From: Bartonella rattaustraliani AUST/NH4
Lineage (GTDB): Bacteria; Pseudomonadota; Alphaproteobacteria; Rhizobiales; Rhizobiaceae
Length of the DNA: 48,036 nt
Assembly: GCF_000312565.1 (NCBI RefSeq)
Contig: NZ_CALW02000013.1
Coordinates: 1 to 48,036, forward strand
Direction: 5' to 3'
A model generated the notes under the pieces. It saw only the letters and a list, made by a program, of their open reading frames with translations. It made no database searches and was not told the origin of the DNA. This document shows positions 19,649 through 30,792 of this stretch, one piece after another. How positions within the stretch are numbered: the first letter of the stretch is position 1; every line of letters begins with the position of its first letter. Position numbers and translations under genes: made by a program.

Positions 19649-22312
19649 ATGAATAGTGTTAATAGCATACGGTCAACTTTTCTGGATTATTTTTATCAAA
19701 ATGGACATAAAGTCCTTCCTTCTAGTCCGCTTGTTCCGCGTAATGATCCCACGCTTATGTTTACAAATGCAGGAATGGTGCAGTTTAAGAATGTTTTTAC
19801 GGGACTTGAGCAGCATTCTTATAAAAAAGCAACAACAGCGCAGAAATGTGTCCGTGCGGGCGGAAAACATAATGATCTTGATAATGTTGGCTATACGGCA
19901 CGTCATCACACATTTTTTGAAATGCTGGGTAATTTTTCTTTCGGTGATTACTTTAAAGAAGAGGCCATTTTTTTATCATGGAATCTTTTAACAAAGGAGT
20001 TTTGCCTTCCAAAAGATAAATTGTTGGTGACAATTTATCATAGTGATGATGTTTCTGCTGAATTGTGGCGTAAGATTTCAGGTCTTCCAGACGAGAAAAT
20101 CATTCGGATTGCGACAGCGGATAATTTTTGGGCGATGGGAGATACAGGCCCCTGCGGTCCTTGTTCAGAGATTTTTTATGATCATGGTGATCAAATCTGG
20201 GGAGGTCCGCCTGGAAGTAAGGAAGAAGATGGGGATCGATTCATTGAGATTTGGAATCTTGTTTTTATGCAATATGAGCAAGTGGACAAGGAGAAGCGTG
20301 TTGATTTGCCTCATCCTTCTATTGATACCGGTATGGGATTAGAGCGGATTGCTGCGGTTTTGCAGGGGGTTCATGATAATTATGATATTGATCTTTTTCG
20401 TACATTAATTGGTGCCTCACAAGAGATAACAGGGGTTCAGGCAACGGGTGATTTTGTTGCAAGCCATCGTGTGATTGCGGATCATCTTCGTTCATGTGCG
20501 TTTTTGATTGCTGATGGTGTCCTTCCTTCCAATGAAGGGCGTGGGTATGTTTTACGTCGTATTATGCGTCGCGCTATGCGCCATGCGCATCTTCTCGGTG
20601 TTAAAGAACCATTGATGTGGCGTCTTTTGCCTGCTCTCATTCGTGAAATGGGGCAAGCTTATCCCGAACTTGTGCGGGCTCAGTCTTTGATTTCAGAGAT
20701 CTTGAAATTGGAAGAAATGCGTTTTCGTAAAACTCTTGACCGAGGACTTGGTTTGTTGAATGAAGCGAGTACGCATCTGAAAGAAGGGGATCATTTAAAT
20801 GGTGAGGTTGCTTTCAAACTTTATGATACTTATGGCTTTCCCTTTGATTTGACACAAGATGTTCTTCGGCGTCGTGGAATATCTGTTGATGTTGAGGCTT
20901 TTGATAAAGCAATGGAGCACCAAAAAGAGGAAGCGCGTGCCAATTGGTCTGGTTCTGGTGAATCTGTAACAGAAACAATTTGGTTTTCTGTTCGTGATAA
21001 AGTGGGGGCTACAGAATTTTTGGGTTATAAGGAAGAAAAAGCAGAAGGCATTATAACCGCTCTTGTACGTGATGGTAAAATTGTTGATCATATTTCTTCA
21101 GGGCAAAAAGCATTTCTTGTTGTGAATCAGACACCTTTTTATGGCGAATCTGGTGGGCAGGTTGGTGATAGCGGTATTATTTCTGGTGAAAATTTTATTT
21201 TTGAAGTGCATGACACTCAGAAAAAAGGTGAGGGTGTTTTTATCCATATTGGAGAAGTCAAATCTGGTCAGGCAAAGACCTCTGATTGTGTAAAATTAAA
21301 AGTGGATGTTGTTCGCCGTAAAAAAATTCGTGCAAACCATTCTGCTACTCATTTGTTACATGAAGCTTTACGTCAAGTTTTAGGATCTCATGTGACACAA
21401 AAAGGCTCTTTTGTCTCTCCGGATCGGTTGCGTTTTGATTTTTCTCATCCCAAATCAGTCTCTTTAGAGGAATTGAAAAAAATAGAAGATTTAGTAAATG
21501 ATATTGTGTTGCAAAACACGGAGGTCATTACACGGCTTATGCTTTCTGATGAGGCAATTTCTGAAGGAGCAATGGCATTATTTGGTGAAAAATATGGTGA
21601 TGAAGTGCGTGTTGTTTCTATGGGAAATAGGACTGAACAGGGAGGATTAAAAAAACACTGGTCAGTTGAGCTTTGTGGAGGCACACATGTGGAGAGAACA
21701 GGGGATATTGGTGTCATTCATATTGTTTCTGAGAGTTCTGTTGCCGCTGGAGTTCGTCGTATTGAAGCTTTAACAGGGATGGCTGCACGCCTTTATCTTT
21801 GTCGTCAAAACGAGAGAATCCGTGAAATTGCTGACCTTTTAAAAACTTCTTCTTCTGATGTGGAGGAGCGTCTTCAGATTTTGCTTGATGATCGTCGTAA
21901 ACTTGAAAAAAAGTTAAATGATCTCCGTAAAAACATAGTGTTCAGTGACGGGATAATGAAAAATGGTCAAGAAGATATGAGCATCATCAATGGCATTTCT
22001 TTTATGGGGCGTGTTGTTCAGAATATTTCACCAAGGGATCTTAAGATATTGGTCGATTCTGGAAAAAAACAGGTTGGATCTGGAGTGGTTGCTTTTATCG
22101 GCGTTTCGGAGGAGGGTAAGGGCAGTGCTGTTGTCGGTGTTACGGATGATTTAACCGATAAATTCAGTGCTGTTGACTTGGTGCGTATTCTTTCGGGTGC
22201 TCTTGGTGGTCAAGGTGGTGGTGGTCGTCCAGATATGGCGCAGGCTGGTGGTCCTGAGGGCAATAAGGCTGATGAAGCATTGATAGCGTTAAAGGCTTTT
22301 CTTGAGGAATAA
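19649..22312 (+). CDS. alaS: Alanyl-tRNA synthetase
   Basis: AlaRS of 887 residues from ATG 19649 ([15 protein letters not shown]). Class II catalytic core with motif 1 near [17 protein letters not shown], the GMGLERIA motif, the editing-domain zinc motifs HSATHLLH and [13 protein letters not shown], and the Gly-rich C-Ala domain ([16 protein letters not shown]). It charges tRNA-Ala and edits Ser/Gly. An upstream in-frame ATG (19625) lacks a suitable ribosome site. recA-alaS adjacency is common in alphaproteobacteria. Confidence 0.98.
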   Translation: MNSVNSIRSTFLDYFYQNGHKVLPSSPLVPRNDPTLMFTNAGMVQFKNVFTGLEQHSYKKATTAQKCVRAGGKHNDLDNVGYTARHHTFFEMLGNFSFGDYFKEEAIFLSWNLLTKEFCLPKDKLLVTIYHSDDVSAELWRKISGLPDEKIIRIATADNFWAMGDTGPCGPCSEIFYDHGDQIWGGPPGSKEEDGDRFIEIWNLVFMQYEQVDKEKRVDLPHPSIDTGMGLERIAAVLQGVHDNYDIDLFRTLIGASQEITGVQATGDFVASHRVIADHLRSCAFLIADGVLPSNEGRGYVLRRIMRRAMRHAHLLGVKEPLMWRLLPALIREMGQAYPELVRAQSLISEILKLEEMRFRKTLDRGLGLLNEASTHLKEGDHLNGEVAFKLYDTYGFPFDLTQDVLRRRGISVDVEAFDKAMEHQKEEARANWSGSGESVTETIWFSVRDKVGATEFLGYKEEKAEGIITALVRDGKIVDHISSGQKAFLVVNQTPFYGESGGQVGDSGIISGENFIFEVHDTQKKGEGVFIHIGEVKSGQAKTSDCVKLKVDVVRRKKIRANHSATHLLHEALRQVLGSHVTQKGSFVSPDRLRFDFSHPKSVSLEELKKIEDLVNDIVLQNTEVITRLMLSDEAISEGAMALFGEKYGDEVRVVSMGNRTEQGGLKKHWSVELCGGTHVERTGDIGVIHIVSESSVAAGVRRIEALTGMAARLYLCRQNERIREIADLLKTSSSDVEERLQILLDDRRKLEKKLNDLRKNIVFSDGIMKNGQEDMSIINGISFMGRVVQNISPRDLKILVDSGKKQVGSGVVAFIGVSEEGKGSAVVGVTDDLTDKFSAVDLVRILSGALGGQGGGGRPDMAQAGGPEGNKADEALIALKAFLEE

Positions 22313-22868
22313 TTTCTAATTATTGGGTTGCATTGTTTTTTAAAGAGAAAAGATTTTTACTTGAAAAAATCTTTGGCGTCTGAAAGCATCTTGAAAAGAG
22401 TTTGATATGCAATTTTTTTCCAAAAAATCAAAATTCAAACACTTACTTAAGGGGAATTTGCGTGAAAAGATACATCTTATAGGGTGTATCTTTGGAATTT
22501 CTATTCTTTAGCATTTCTTTATGTATCTCTCACTTTTAAAAAAGATCTATAAAACCAATATGCTCTTTTAGATATAAAGGGAAGTGTTTCCTTATAATGG
22601 ATAACATTCTGATGTATAACAATAATTTTATTGCTTTATACATGGAATGAAAGTCGTGAATATTGTAAATTCTCTCATTTCACACCTCTTTATCTTGAAT
22701 TCATCAAAGCTATTCTCTTTCCCATCATAAGGAGGGGCGGATAAAATTCTTAAAGAAAGAATGTAAGTGCTGCTTATAAACTGTCTTCATGCAATGGCCT
22801 CACACTATGACCTGAAAACATAATGATGAGATTGGCTTATTGTTTCACAAGCGTTAAGATGGTTATGC
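22313..22868. other. Gap between convergent alaS and ABC exporter genes
   Basis: A 556-base region without a supported gene. The first 270 bases are AT-rich and I see nothing definite in them; the rest is repeat copy A. Confidence 0.6.
22583..22830 (+). repeat. Dispersed repeat, copy A
   Basis: Degenerate copy of the family also seen at 41941-42215 and 42815-43095. Shared blocks in order: the GAT-TATAA start, TCTCATTTCA-ACCTCTTTAT (about 22673-22692), a purine-rich block before ATAAAATT (22741-22748), and CTTCATGCAA (22785-22794). Translation of the last block still gives N-x-LHA. It lies between the 3' ends of alaS and the ABC exporter gene. Confidence 0.6.
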
Positions 22869-24677
22869 TTATGGTTTCTTCGATGCTTTCTTTTTACACG
22901 TGGTGTCGTAAAATGGAACCACATTTCCATTTTTTTCTTTTGTTTTGAGCGGACTTGTTGTTAAATTATCGGTTTTTAAGAGTTTATAAAAGCGTCCCCC
23001 TTTATTGACGAGTTCTTGAAAGCTTCCTTTTTCAATTAAATGTCCTTGTTCCATGAAGAGTACAATATCAGCATCACGTATTGTTGAAAGCCGATGTGCT
23101 ATAATGAAAGTGGTGCGATTATGACTTATGCTTTCAAGAGCTTCTTTAACATGCGTTTCTGTTTCCACATCAAGAGCACTTGTTGCTTCGTCTAGAATAA
23201 GAATGGGAGCATTTTTTAAAACGGCGCGTGCGATTGCGAGTCTTTGCTTTTCACCACCTGACAATTGAGAGCCACGTTCGCCAACCATTGTGTCGTAACG
23301 ATCTGCTTTTTTCAGAATAAAATCATGGGCAGCTGCTATTTTGGCTGCGTCGTAAAGTTCCTCACGCGTTGCGTCTGCTCTTCCGATTGAAATATTGTCG
23401 TAAATACTGCGGTTAAAAAGTCCTGCGTCTTGAAACACTGTTGCTAAAGATTTGCGCAAGGATTCGCGATTAATGGAGCGTATATTTATTCCGTCAATAG
23501 AGATATGCCCAAATGTAGGGTCGTACACACGTTGCAACAGGTTGATGAGTGTTGTTTTTCCAGCACCTGTTGGTCCTACAATGGCAACTGTTTGTCCTGT
23601 TTTCACTTCAAAGGAAATATCAAAAACGCCTTGAGAAGAATTAGGGAACTTATAGGTAACATCATGAAATTGTATTGTTCCTTTAACCTCTTGGAGGGAA
23701 GATAAATTTTCGGGCTCTTTGCAATGAAAGGTAGAATCTTCCATTGCAAAGAATTCTTGTAGTTTTGCTTGTGAGGATATGGTTAAATGAATAAAACTGC
23801 TCATTTGATCGAGACGGCTAATCATTAATTGTGCAAATCCGACAAAAGCAACAACTTCACCTACACGAAGTTGGTCTTTTGCTACAAAAAAAGCACCAAG
23901 AAGAAGGACACAAACGATTGAAATGGTTGAAGCCATTCGGTTTAAGCCGCTTGCAAGAGCCCACCAATTAAGAACAGGATTTTGTTCTTTAAGGAGATCT
24001 TCTGTGTGTTGATGCAAGATAGAAGTTTCTTCCTTTATTCGGTTATAACTTTGTACAACGGAAATGTTAGAGATTGAATCACTGACATGTTTAAAAAGAT
24101 TATGATGATAGCGCTCTACAGCAGATTGTCCGTCTTTTGTTTTTCGCATTACTAAACGTGCAATCAATACATAGATTATAGCGAGGAGTGCTAAGACTGT
24201 TGAAAGACGCCAATTCATATTAAAGGCTATGGGAATAAGAATGAAGAATGTGACAAGAGTTGAGAGATGTTGACGCATAAAATCCAACCATATGGTTGAC
24301 ATGCAGTCTACAGCACGCAAAAGTACATGAAGCGTATTAGAGGTTCCACGCTGGTGATGCCAAATTAAAGGCATAGCGATGATACGTTCAAAAGATTCCG
24401 TTAAAACGGCTAAGCGGCGTCTATGCGCTAAGCGGTCGGCGCTACGAGCAATAAGAACATAAGCAATAATATGAGAAAAACCAAAGCATATCCAAATTGT
24501 AAGGGTCGGGATAATCGCTGATTTTTTTGCAATAGAGTCAATGACACGCCCAAATAAAATAGGTTCTGCAATAGTGATAATAGCCAACATAACATTGGCA
24601 GTACAGATTAAAGCAGATATATTTTTTTCTCTGTTGAGATAAGAGAGAACACGCGTATAAGTTTTGAATAAGGACAC
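22869..24677 (-). CDS. ndvA: NdvA-type ABC exporter (cyclic beta-1,2-glucan export)
   Basis: A fused membrane-ATPase exporter of 602 residues from GTG 24677 (family-like N-terminus xSLFKTYTRVLSYL). A longer frame from ATG 24767 adds 30 residues unlike the family. About six membrane segments lie in residues 20-310. The ATPase has Walker A GPTGAGKTT at 368-376, signature LSGGE at 472-476 and Walker B ILILDE at 492-497. Similarity of pattern is to NdvA/ChvA, which export cyclic beta-1,2-glucan to the periplasm. No glucan synthase gene is nearby, so the substrate is inferred from family only. Confidence 0.88.
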   Translation of the reverse strand: MSLFKTYTRVLSYLNREKNISALICTANVMLAIITIAEPILFGRVIDSIAKKSAIIPTLTIWICFGFSHIIAYVLIARSADRLAHRRRLAVLTESFERIIAMPLIWHHQRGTSNTLHVLLRAVDCMSTIWLDFMRQHLSTLVTFFILIPIAFNMNWRLSTVLALLAIIYVLIARLVMRKTKDGQSAVERYHHNLFKHVSDSISNISVVQSYNRIKEETSILHQHTEDLLKEQNPVLNWWALASGLNRMASTISIVCVLLLGAFFVAKDQLRVGEVVAFVGFAQLMISRLDQMSSFIHLTISSQAKLQEFFAMEDSTFHCKEPENLSSLQEVKGTIQFHDVTYKFPNSSQGVFDISFEVKTGQTVAIVGPTGAGKTTLINLLQRVYDPTFGHISIDGINIRSINRESLRKSLATVFQDAGLFNRSIYDNISIGRADATREELYDAAKIAAAHDFILKKADRYDTMVGERGSQLSGGEKQRLAIARAVLKNAPILILDEATSALDVETETHVKEALESISHNRTTFIIAHRLSTIRDADIVLFMEQGHLIEKGSFQELVNKGGRFYKLLKTDNLTTSPLKTKEKNGNVVPFYDTTCKKKASKKP

Positions 24678-24897
24678 AGGTGATGATCTCCATTCGCTCT
24701 GCAAATATTTGTTATTGCTAGACTTTGAGCTAATAAAATTTGAACGGTAAGAAAATGCAATTTTCAATACGGTTTGTAATATGGTGTGATAAAGCCGATT
24801 CTATGGACTAGAGATCTTGGTATTTGTACGGAAAACAGAGAAATGCAAGAATAAGTCAACAAATGATATGGGCAAGAATATGAGCAAGGGAACTTGT

Positions 24898-25884
24898 ATG
24901 GCAGGTGTAGAAATAAAAAAGATTGAGCCAGATGAAAATGGAATGCGTTTAGATCGTTGGTTTAAAGTGCATTATCCAGGGCTTGGATTTGGGTATTTAC
25001 AAAAATTACTACGTTCTGGTCAGATACGGGTTGATGGTGGACGTGTCAAGGCTGATACACGTCTTCTCCTGGGACAAGCTGTTCGCGTACCACCTTTGCC
25101 TGTTGATGACAAAGAAAGTTTTCTTGTAACGGATAAAACACTTCGTGGGCAGGATAATGCAACCGCTTTAAAAAAAATGCTGCTCTATGAAGATTCTAAA
25201 ATTTTTGTTTTTAACAAACCTTCAGGTCTTGCCGTGCAAGGTGGCTCTGGTTTAACGCGTCATGTGGATAGTATGCTTGAAGCATGGCGTAATAAAAAAG
25301 GTGAAAAGCCGCGGTTGGTTCATCGTCTTGACCGTGAGACATCAGGTGTGCTTGTTGTTGCTCGATCTAGGGGGGCTGCACAGGCTTTGACGGCTGCTTT
25401 TAGAACACGGGAAACGAAAAAGACTTATTGGGCATTGGTTCGGGGAGTGCCTAAGAAAAAGCAGGATAAAATTTCAACATGGATTGTGAAGGAAAATACG
25501 GCACAAGGTGATAAAATGCGCGTTTGTGAGCATGGGGAGCCAAATGCGAATCATGCCGTTTCTTACTATCGTGTTTTAGATACGCGAGGGCGGGCTCTTT
25601 CTTGGCTTGAAATGGAACCTTATACAGGGAGAACACATCAGCTACGTGTGCATGCTGCACATATGGATCATCCGATCATTGGTGATTCAAAGTATTTTTT
25701 TTCTGATAGTAATTGGACGTTACCGGGAGGAATTCAAAATCGGCTTCATCTTCACGCACGCCGTATTCGTATCCCTCATCCTTCGGGAAAAATATTAGAT
25801 ATTGTCGCACCTTTACCACCGCATATGGTACAAAGCTTTAATCTTTTGGCTTTTAACGAAAGTGATGGTGATACAGAAGAATAA
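24898..25884 (+). CDS. 23S rRNA pseudouridine synthase, RluC/RluD family
   Basis: A 328-residue RluA-family enzyme. An S4-type RNA-binding domain is at about 17-65 (RLDRWFKVHYPGLGFGYLQK). The catalytic motif HRLDRETSG is at 142-150 with Asp145 as nucleophile, followed by TGRTHQLRVHAAH. The pattern fits RluC best. Start ATG 24898 has AAGGGAA 5 bases upstream; an ATG at 24880 is possible. It is divergent from ndvA. Confidence 0.9.
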   Translation: MAGVEIKKIEPDENGMRLDRWFKVHYPGLGFGYLQKLLRSGQIRVDGGRVKADTRLLLGQAVRVPPLPVDDKESFLVTDKTLRGQDNATALKKMLLYEDSKIFVFNKPSGLAVQGGSGLTRHVDSMLEAWRNKKGEKPRLVHRLDRETSGVLVVARSRGAAQALTAAFRTRETKKTYWALVRGVPKKKQDKISTWIVKENTAQGDKMRVCEHGEPNANHAVSYYRVLDTRGRALSWLEMEPYTGRTHQLRVHAAHMDHPIIGDSKYFFSDSNWTLPGGIQNRLHLHARRIRIPHPSGKILDIVAPLPPHMVQSFNLLAFNESDGDTEE

Positions 25885-26762
25885 ATTTCTTAAAGCTTAT
25901 TCTTTTGAGTTTATAAAAATTTTATGTCGATTTCGTAAAGTGTATAAAAGTACAACTTGTTATGAGGAGAGCTCTTTATCATGGCTGCCCTTTAGGTATT
26001 GTGTTTTTTTATGATGAGTTCACGGGTGCCATGTCATAAATTCTTATTTGCAGTTTCTTTATCCTCTCAAGTTGTAAAATATTGTTATTTAGGGCTAGGA
26101 TATAGGCTATTAAAATTTACTTGTTTAGTATTTTTTGTTTTAGAGTTCTATATTCATTGATGTGTCTTCGCAATTGGTTGGAAGCTAGGATGGTGAGTAA
26201 AAAGCTTATTGCTTCATCATTTTTTGCGTCATGGGTGTCTTTTTCTTCTTTAAAAACTCTGTGAGAAATATTTTAAAGTCCTTGATATAGAAATTGCTCT
26301 TTGAGATGAATAGTTTACAAGCAAAAGGGTATACTCTGTTTCATCATCACGTTTTATCATTGAGTTGCAAATTAAGACGAATATTGTTTTACAAATTGCT
26401 AGTCCTGTCCACGCAATGTATAAATTATAGCCTGTATAATGGTTGGGATGTGCGTCATAAAGATGTAGGTGGTTTTACTCTCTAAAATGTGCTGTAAATT
26501 GCCTCTTCATATCATTGTTATGAATGCGTATTATTTTTTATAAAAGGATGTTCGATATTTTTCAAATTTTAAAATATTATCAGTAGGGGTTCTTACTTGT
26601 TTCGGGGTTTCTTTAAAGAGGTATTATACATCTGATCCAATCTATCATAGAAAGTTAGCACTGTTTACAAAGGAATGTTATCATTTCTTATCTCAAAGTT
26701 TATTGAGAGGTACAAAATATAAAAAATGGTAAATTGATTGAAAATATTAGAGGTAAAATAAT
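25885..26762. other. Long non-coding gap between rluC-like gene and ATP12 gene
   Basis: An 878-base AT-rich stretch without a convincing gene. In many Hyphomicrobiales a HAD-family hydrolase gene lies at this spot (recalled family knowledge); no HAD motif (DxDGTL) could be found here. A 24-residue ORF at 26190-26264 looks like a bare signal peptide, and a 63-codon ORF at 26294-26485 has no recognisable domain. Confidence 0.5.
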
Positions 26763-27545
26763 ATGCGTGAAATTTTAGATCATTTTTCTATGCCATTAAA
26801 CAAAAATCATTCTGTTCAAAAAACGCAAAAGCTGTCATGTCAGCCACTTCCCAAACGATTTTATAGAGAAGTGAAAACGGTTTGTGAAGAAGGTGGTTTT
26901 TCTATTTTTTTAGATGGATCTTCAGTAAAAACGCCGGCAAGGCGTCATTTTCTTGTGCCAACGGAAGCCTTTGCTAGATTAGTGGCACATGAATTTGAGA
27001 ACCAGACAGAAGTGATTGATCCAGCAAAAATGCCCATTACGCGTCTTGTTAACACTGTTATTGATGGTGTCGCTGATGATGTACAAGCTATTTTTGAAGA
27101 TCTGTTGCGGTTTGTTGCATGTGATATGATTTTTTATCGTGCTCAAACACCAAAGGAGTTGGTACAGCGGCAATGCGAAAAGTGGGATCCTTTACTGGAT
27201 TGGGTAGAAGAGAAGATTGGTGCACGTTTTTATTTGGCAGAAGGGCTTATGCATGTTGAACAACCACGGGAATCTGTTCAAGCGGTGAGCACTTATCTCC
27301 GTCAATTTAAGTCTTCTTATATGTTTGTAGCACTTCATACAATGACAACCTTAACGGGCTCTGCTCTTATTGCTCTTGCTGTTGCTGCGAGAAAAATTGA
27401 TGCAGATTACGCTTGGGAGATTGCGCATTTGGATGAAGATTGGATGATAGAACAATGGGGGGGGGACGAAGAAGCAACGACGCATCGTGCCTATAAGAAA
27501 GCTGAATTTGAGGCGGCTGCCACAATTGTTGCAACCTGCTTTTAA
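26763..27545 (+). CDS. ATP12-family F1-ATPase assembly chaperone
   Basis: A 260-residue ATP12 protein. In mitochondria ATP12 binds free F1 alpha subunit during ATP synthase assembly; the alphaproteobacterial homologues are assumed to do the same. The conserved core is present (PKRFYREVKT, GFSIFLDGSSVKTPARR, MPITRLVNTVIDGV) with the C-terminal AHLDEDWMIEQWGGDEEA. A G9 run at 27457-27465 codes for the WGG residues. Clustering with an RluC-type gene is common in Hyphomicrobiales. Confidence 0.93.
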   Translation: MREILDHFSMPLNKNHSVQKTQKLSCQPLPKRFYREVKTVCEEGGFSIFLDGSSVKTPARRHFLVPTEAFARLVAHEFENQTEVIDPAKMPITRLVNTVIDGVADDVQAIFEDLLRFVACDMIFYRAQTPKELVQRQCEKWDPLLDWVEEKIGARFYLAEGLMHVEQPRESVQAVSTYLRQFKSSYMFVALHTMTTLTGSALIALAVAARKIDADYAWEIAHLDEDWMIEQWGGDEEATTHRAYKKAEFEAAATIVATCF

Positions 27546-27561
27546 AGATGAAACATCTTTT
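27544..27561 (+). terminator. Terminator after the ATP12 gene
   Basis: AAAGATG (27544-27550) pairs with CATCTTT (27554-27560), loop AAA, ending in TTTT. The stem begins inside the stop codon. Confidence 0.65.
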
Positions 27562-27583
27562 ATATATGCACCTTTTTGCTTGA

Positions 27584-28129
27584 TCATGGTATTTTTATAA
27601 TTTTTTGAGGGTTAATTTTTATTTTTTCAAGCCCAGGAAATGACTCATTGCTGATGTTTAAGAGGGTTTCATCATCACCGCGGATAAAATACCACTTGTT
27701 GTTATCAAAAAGGGCAATAATCTCTGTTTGAATAGAGCATTTTTTTCCAGCATTTGTTACGGTTACAAACTCTATAGGTATAATGAAATAAGGGATACCA
27801 TTATCAAGTTTGCCTTCACGTTTTTGTTCTTGGTTTATGTGTATATTTTCAATTTTATAATTTTCCCTAAGCCGTTCTATTTGACTTTTCATGATTTGTT
27901 GGAATTGTGATTTACTGAATTTTTTTTGGGCAGTTAAGCTGTCTATGATTTGAGGAGGAATTGCGTCTAGGATGGCGTTTGAATCAGAATTTTGAATCGC
28001 TTTGCTATAAGAAAACAGAGCCTTTTCAAGCTCTAAGAGTTTTGGATCTGTAATTGTATAAGCTTGAGTTGTCTGTAAAATAAGGGCAATGCATAAGAGA
28101 ATAGGGAAGGAAAGACGAATTCGCAGCAT
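27584..28129 (-). CDS. Predicted exported protein of unknown function
   Basis: A 181-residue protein I do not recognise. It has a clear signal peptide (MLRIRLSFPILLCIALILQT, cleavage probably near AYT at about 23-25) and no further membrane segment, so it is probably periplasmic. The mature part is charged, helix-rich in its first half and beta-like in its second half (PYFIIPIEFVTVT, NKWYFIRGDDETLL). It reads toward ATP12 and lies downstream of glnA but behind a terminator. Codon use is like its neighbours. Confidence 0.75.
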   Translation of the reverse strand: MLRIRLSFPILLCIALILQTTQAYTITDPKLLELEKALFSYSKAIQNSDSNAILDAIPPQIIDSLTAQKKFSKSQFQQIMKSQIERLRENYKIENIHINQEQKREGKLDNGIPYFIIPIEFVTVTNAGKKCSIQTEIIALFDNNKWYFIRGDDETLLNISNESFPGLEKIKINPQKIIKIP

Positions 28130-28230
28130 TAGAAACCTTGTTGATTGGCTTGAAGAGATTCAAGCGAGATTATAAAGGAAAACACATTGGCAAAAAGCGA
28201 CTTTTGCTCTTTTTTGAGGGGAGTATCCAC

Positions 28231-28258
28231 AAAAATGGAGATTTTAATCTCCATTTTT
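28231..28258 (-). terminator. Intrinsic terminator downstream of glnA
   Basis: A perfect 13-bp inverted repeat: AAAAATGGAGATT (28231-28243) and AATCTCCATTTTT (28246-28258). On the minus strand the stem ends in a T-run, so it terminates glnBA 27 bases after the glnA stop; it is symmetric enough to act on both strands. Confidence 0.88.
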
Positions 28259-28284
28259 AATCATAAGAAAGACCTCATTATTCT

Positions 28285-29694
28285 TTAAACAGAATAGTAC
28301 ATATCAAATTCGACAGGATGAGGTGTTGTTTCGTAGCGTAAGACTTCTTGCATTTTTATTTGGATGAAGGAATTAATTTGATCATCATCAAAGACGTCGC
28401 CAGCTTTAAGAAAAGTACGATTTTTATCAAGTGCGTCAAGTGCTTCACGCAAACTTCCTGAAACCGTGGGAATTTCTTTGACCTCTTTTAAGGGAAGGTC
28501 ATAGAGATCTTTATCCATAGCATGTCCGGGATGAATTTTATTTTTGATACCATCAAGACCAGCCATTAAGAGTGCTGCAAATGCTAAATAGGGATTTGCT
28601 GTCGCATCTGGAAAACGCACCTCTACACGCTTTGAATTGGGTGAAGCGCTCATTGGAATACGGCAAGATGCTGAGCGGTTGCGTGCAGAATATGCAAGAA
28701 GAACAGGCGCCTCATAACCTGGGATTAAACGCTTATAGGAGTTTGTAGATGGATTGGTGAAGGCGTTGATTGCTTTTGCATGCTTAATGATACCACCAAT
28801 AAAAAATAAGCAGGTTTCTGATAATCCAGCATATTCATTTCCTGCAAAAATTGGTTTGCCATCTTTCCAAATGGACATATGAACATGCATGCCTGAGCCG
28901 TTATCACCAAAAACGGGTTTTGGCATGAAAGTTGCAGTTTTTCCGTAGCTGTTCGCTATTTGATGCACAACATATTTAAAAATTTGCATTTTGTCAGCTT
29001 CGCGAACAAGCGTATCAAAGCGAATACCCAATTCATGTTGTCCTGCTGCGACTTCATGATGATGCTTCTCTACGCGGACGCCCATATCTTTAAGTGCTGA
29101 GAGCATTTCAGAGCGTATATCTTGACAGGAGTCAATGGGAGGGACTGGAAGGTAACCCCCCTTCATTCGTGGGCGATGAGCAAGATTGCCCGTCTCATAC
29201 TCTGTATTGTCATTGGAGGGAAGTTCACTTGAATCAAGTTTAAATCCTGTATTGTAAGGATCCGTTTTATAGTGCACATCATCAAAGATAAAAAACTCTG
29301 CTTCCGGACCTACATTGATCGTATCTCCAATTCCTAAAGATTTCATATAAGCTTCAGCTCTCTTGGCGATAGAGCGAGGGTCTCTCCGATAAAATTCTCC
29401 AGAAACAGGATCAAGAACGTCACAGAATATGATTAAAGTTGATTGAGCAAAAAAGGGGTCAATATGCGCTGTTTCTGGATCTGGCATCAAAACCATGTCA
29501 GATTCATTAATTGCTTTCCAGCCGGCAATTGAAGAGCCATCAAACATGACGCCATCACTAAATGTATCTTCACTGATTTCTGCGACATCCATTGTAACGT
29601 GATGCAACTTTCCTCGTGGATCAGTAAAACGCAAGTCGACAAAACGAATTTCGTTGTTTGCAATCTGTTTGATAATATCTGAGGCGGTTGTCAT
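28285..29694 (-). CDS. glnA: Glutamine synthetase, type I
   Basis: GS-I of 469 residues, making glutamine from glutamate, ammonia and ATP. The start is ATG 29694 ([20 protein letters not shown]) with AAGGAAA upstream; the open frame reaches further up but overlaps glnB out of frame. Active-site signatures include [11 protein letters not shown], the [22 protein letters not shown]/metal site and [17 protein letters not shown]. The adenylylation tyrosine Tyr398 (DKDLYDLP) is present, so control by GlnE is expected. Paired with glnB 55 bases upstream. Confidence 0.97.
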   Translation of the reverse strand: MTTASDIIKQIANNEIRFVDLRFTDPRGKLHHVTMDVAEISEDTFSDGVMFDGSSIAGWKAINESDMVLMPDPETAHIDPFFAQSTLIIFCDVLDPVSGEFYRRDPRSIAKRAEAYMKSLGIGDTINVGPEAEFFIFDDVHYKTDPYNTGFKLDSSELPSNDNTEYETGNLAHRPRMKGGYLPVPPIDSCQDIRSEMLSALKDMGVRVEKHHHEVAAGQHELGIRFDTLVREADKMQIFKYVVHQIANSYGKTATFMPKPVFGDNGSGMHVHMSIWKDGKPIFAGNEYAGLSETCLFFIGGIIKHAKAINAFTNPSTNSYKRLIPGYEAPVLLAYSARNRSASCRIPMSASPNSKRVEVRFPDATANPYLAFAALLMAGLDGIKNKIHPGHAMDKDLYDLPLKEVKEIPTVSGSLREALDALDKNRTFLKAGDVFDDDQINSFIQIKMQEVLRYETTPHPVEFDMYYSV

Positions 29695-29749
29695 ATTCAA
29701 TTTCCTTATGTGGGATTGAGGTGGATAAAAAGGTAAATCTTGTATTCGC

Positions 29750-30130
<381 letters not shown>

Positions 30131-30134
30131 TCAC

Positions 30135-30162
30135 ATTATATTGGCAACTGGGAGATGTCCAA
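30135..30162 (-). promoter_or_regulatory. Sigma-70-like promoter of glnBA
   Basis: On the minus strand TTGGAC (30162-30157), a 16-base spacer and TATAAT (30140-30135) form a near-consensus promoter, placing the transcript start near 30128, about 40 bases before the glnB ATG. No sigma-54 type GG-N10-GC element is seen, so nitrogen control may act mainly after transcription. Confidence 0.7.
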
Positions 30163-30792
30163 CAGATACTTTGTGCACAAAAAGTTGAAAATAATTCGAT
30201 ATTTTTCGAGAAATGTTTTTTAAAGTGTAAAGGGAAGGGGGGATTCGGGAGAAGAGTTATAAGATTTGTAAAGAAAAAATGATAGAATAAGAGGTGTTTG
30301 GTTTTGGAGCCTATCACATTATATTTTATAAAAGCTGAATGATAATATAATGGTAAAGATGAGGACTGGTTCTTAAGACTTTGTGTTCTTCCAAGACCAA
30401 GCTGTTTTTACATTTCAGAAATGCTTCAAACAGATATATCATATATTCGGTTCTCTCTGGTATGTAAATTTTAATAAGCAGAGAGAAAGCATTGAACTGT
30501 CTTAGCATTTGTCTCAAATATGTTGTTGCGTTGAGATGAGAGGTTGATTTACAGGCAATAGCAAAGGCTTTTCTTTCAGGAAACAATGCTATAAAACATA
30601 GGATATATCAGCAATGATGGGCGATATGTTCTCGTTTTTTCTCTGAAATTTTGTGAAATCATAACCGTAATACACCTAGTTTTACGTTTACTTAATTCTT
30701 ATAGGCGTTTGCACATATCCTTTGCGTTATCTTTATAAAATCAGATTGAGGGCGATATATAAACTTTCTCTCCTTAAAAATGGAAGGGGGCT
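30163..30792. other. Non-coding gap between glnB and uvrA
   Basis: About 630 AT-rich bases. The longest frame (minus, 30326-30586, 86 codons) has no recognisable motif and no good ribosome site. I see no other definite signal. Confidence 0.5.

Noticed and set aside
30326-30586. 86-codon minus-strand frame upstream of glnB
   Set aside because: No domain, no good ribosome site and composition like the surrounding AT-rich non-coding DNA.
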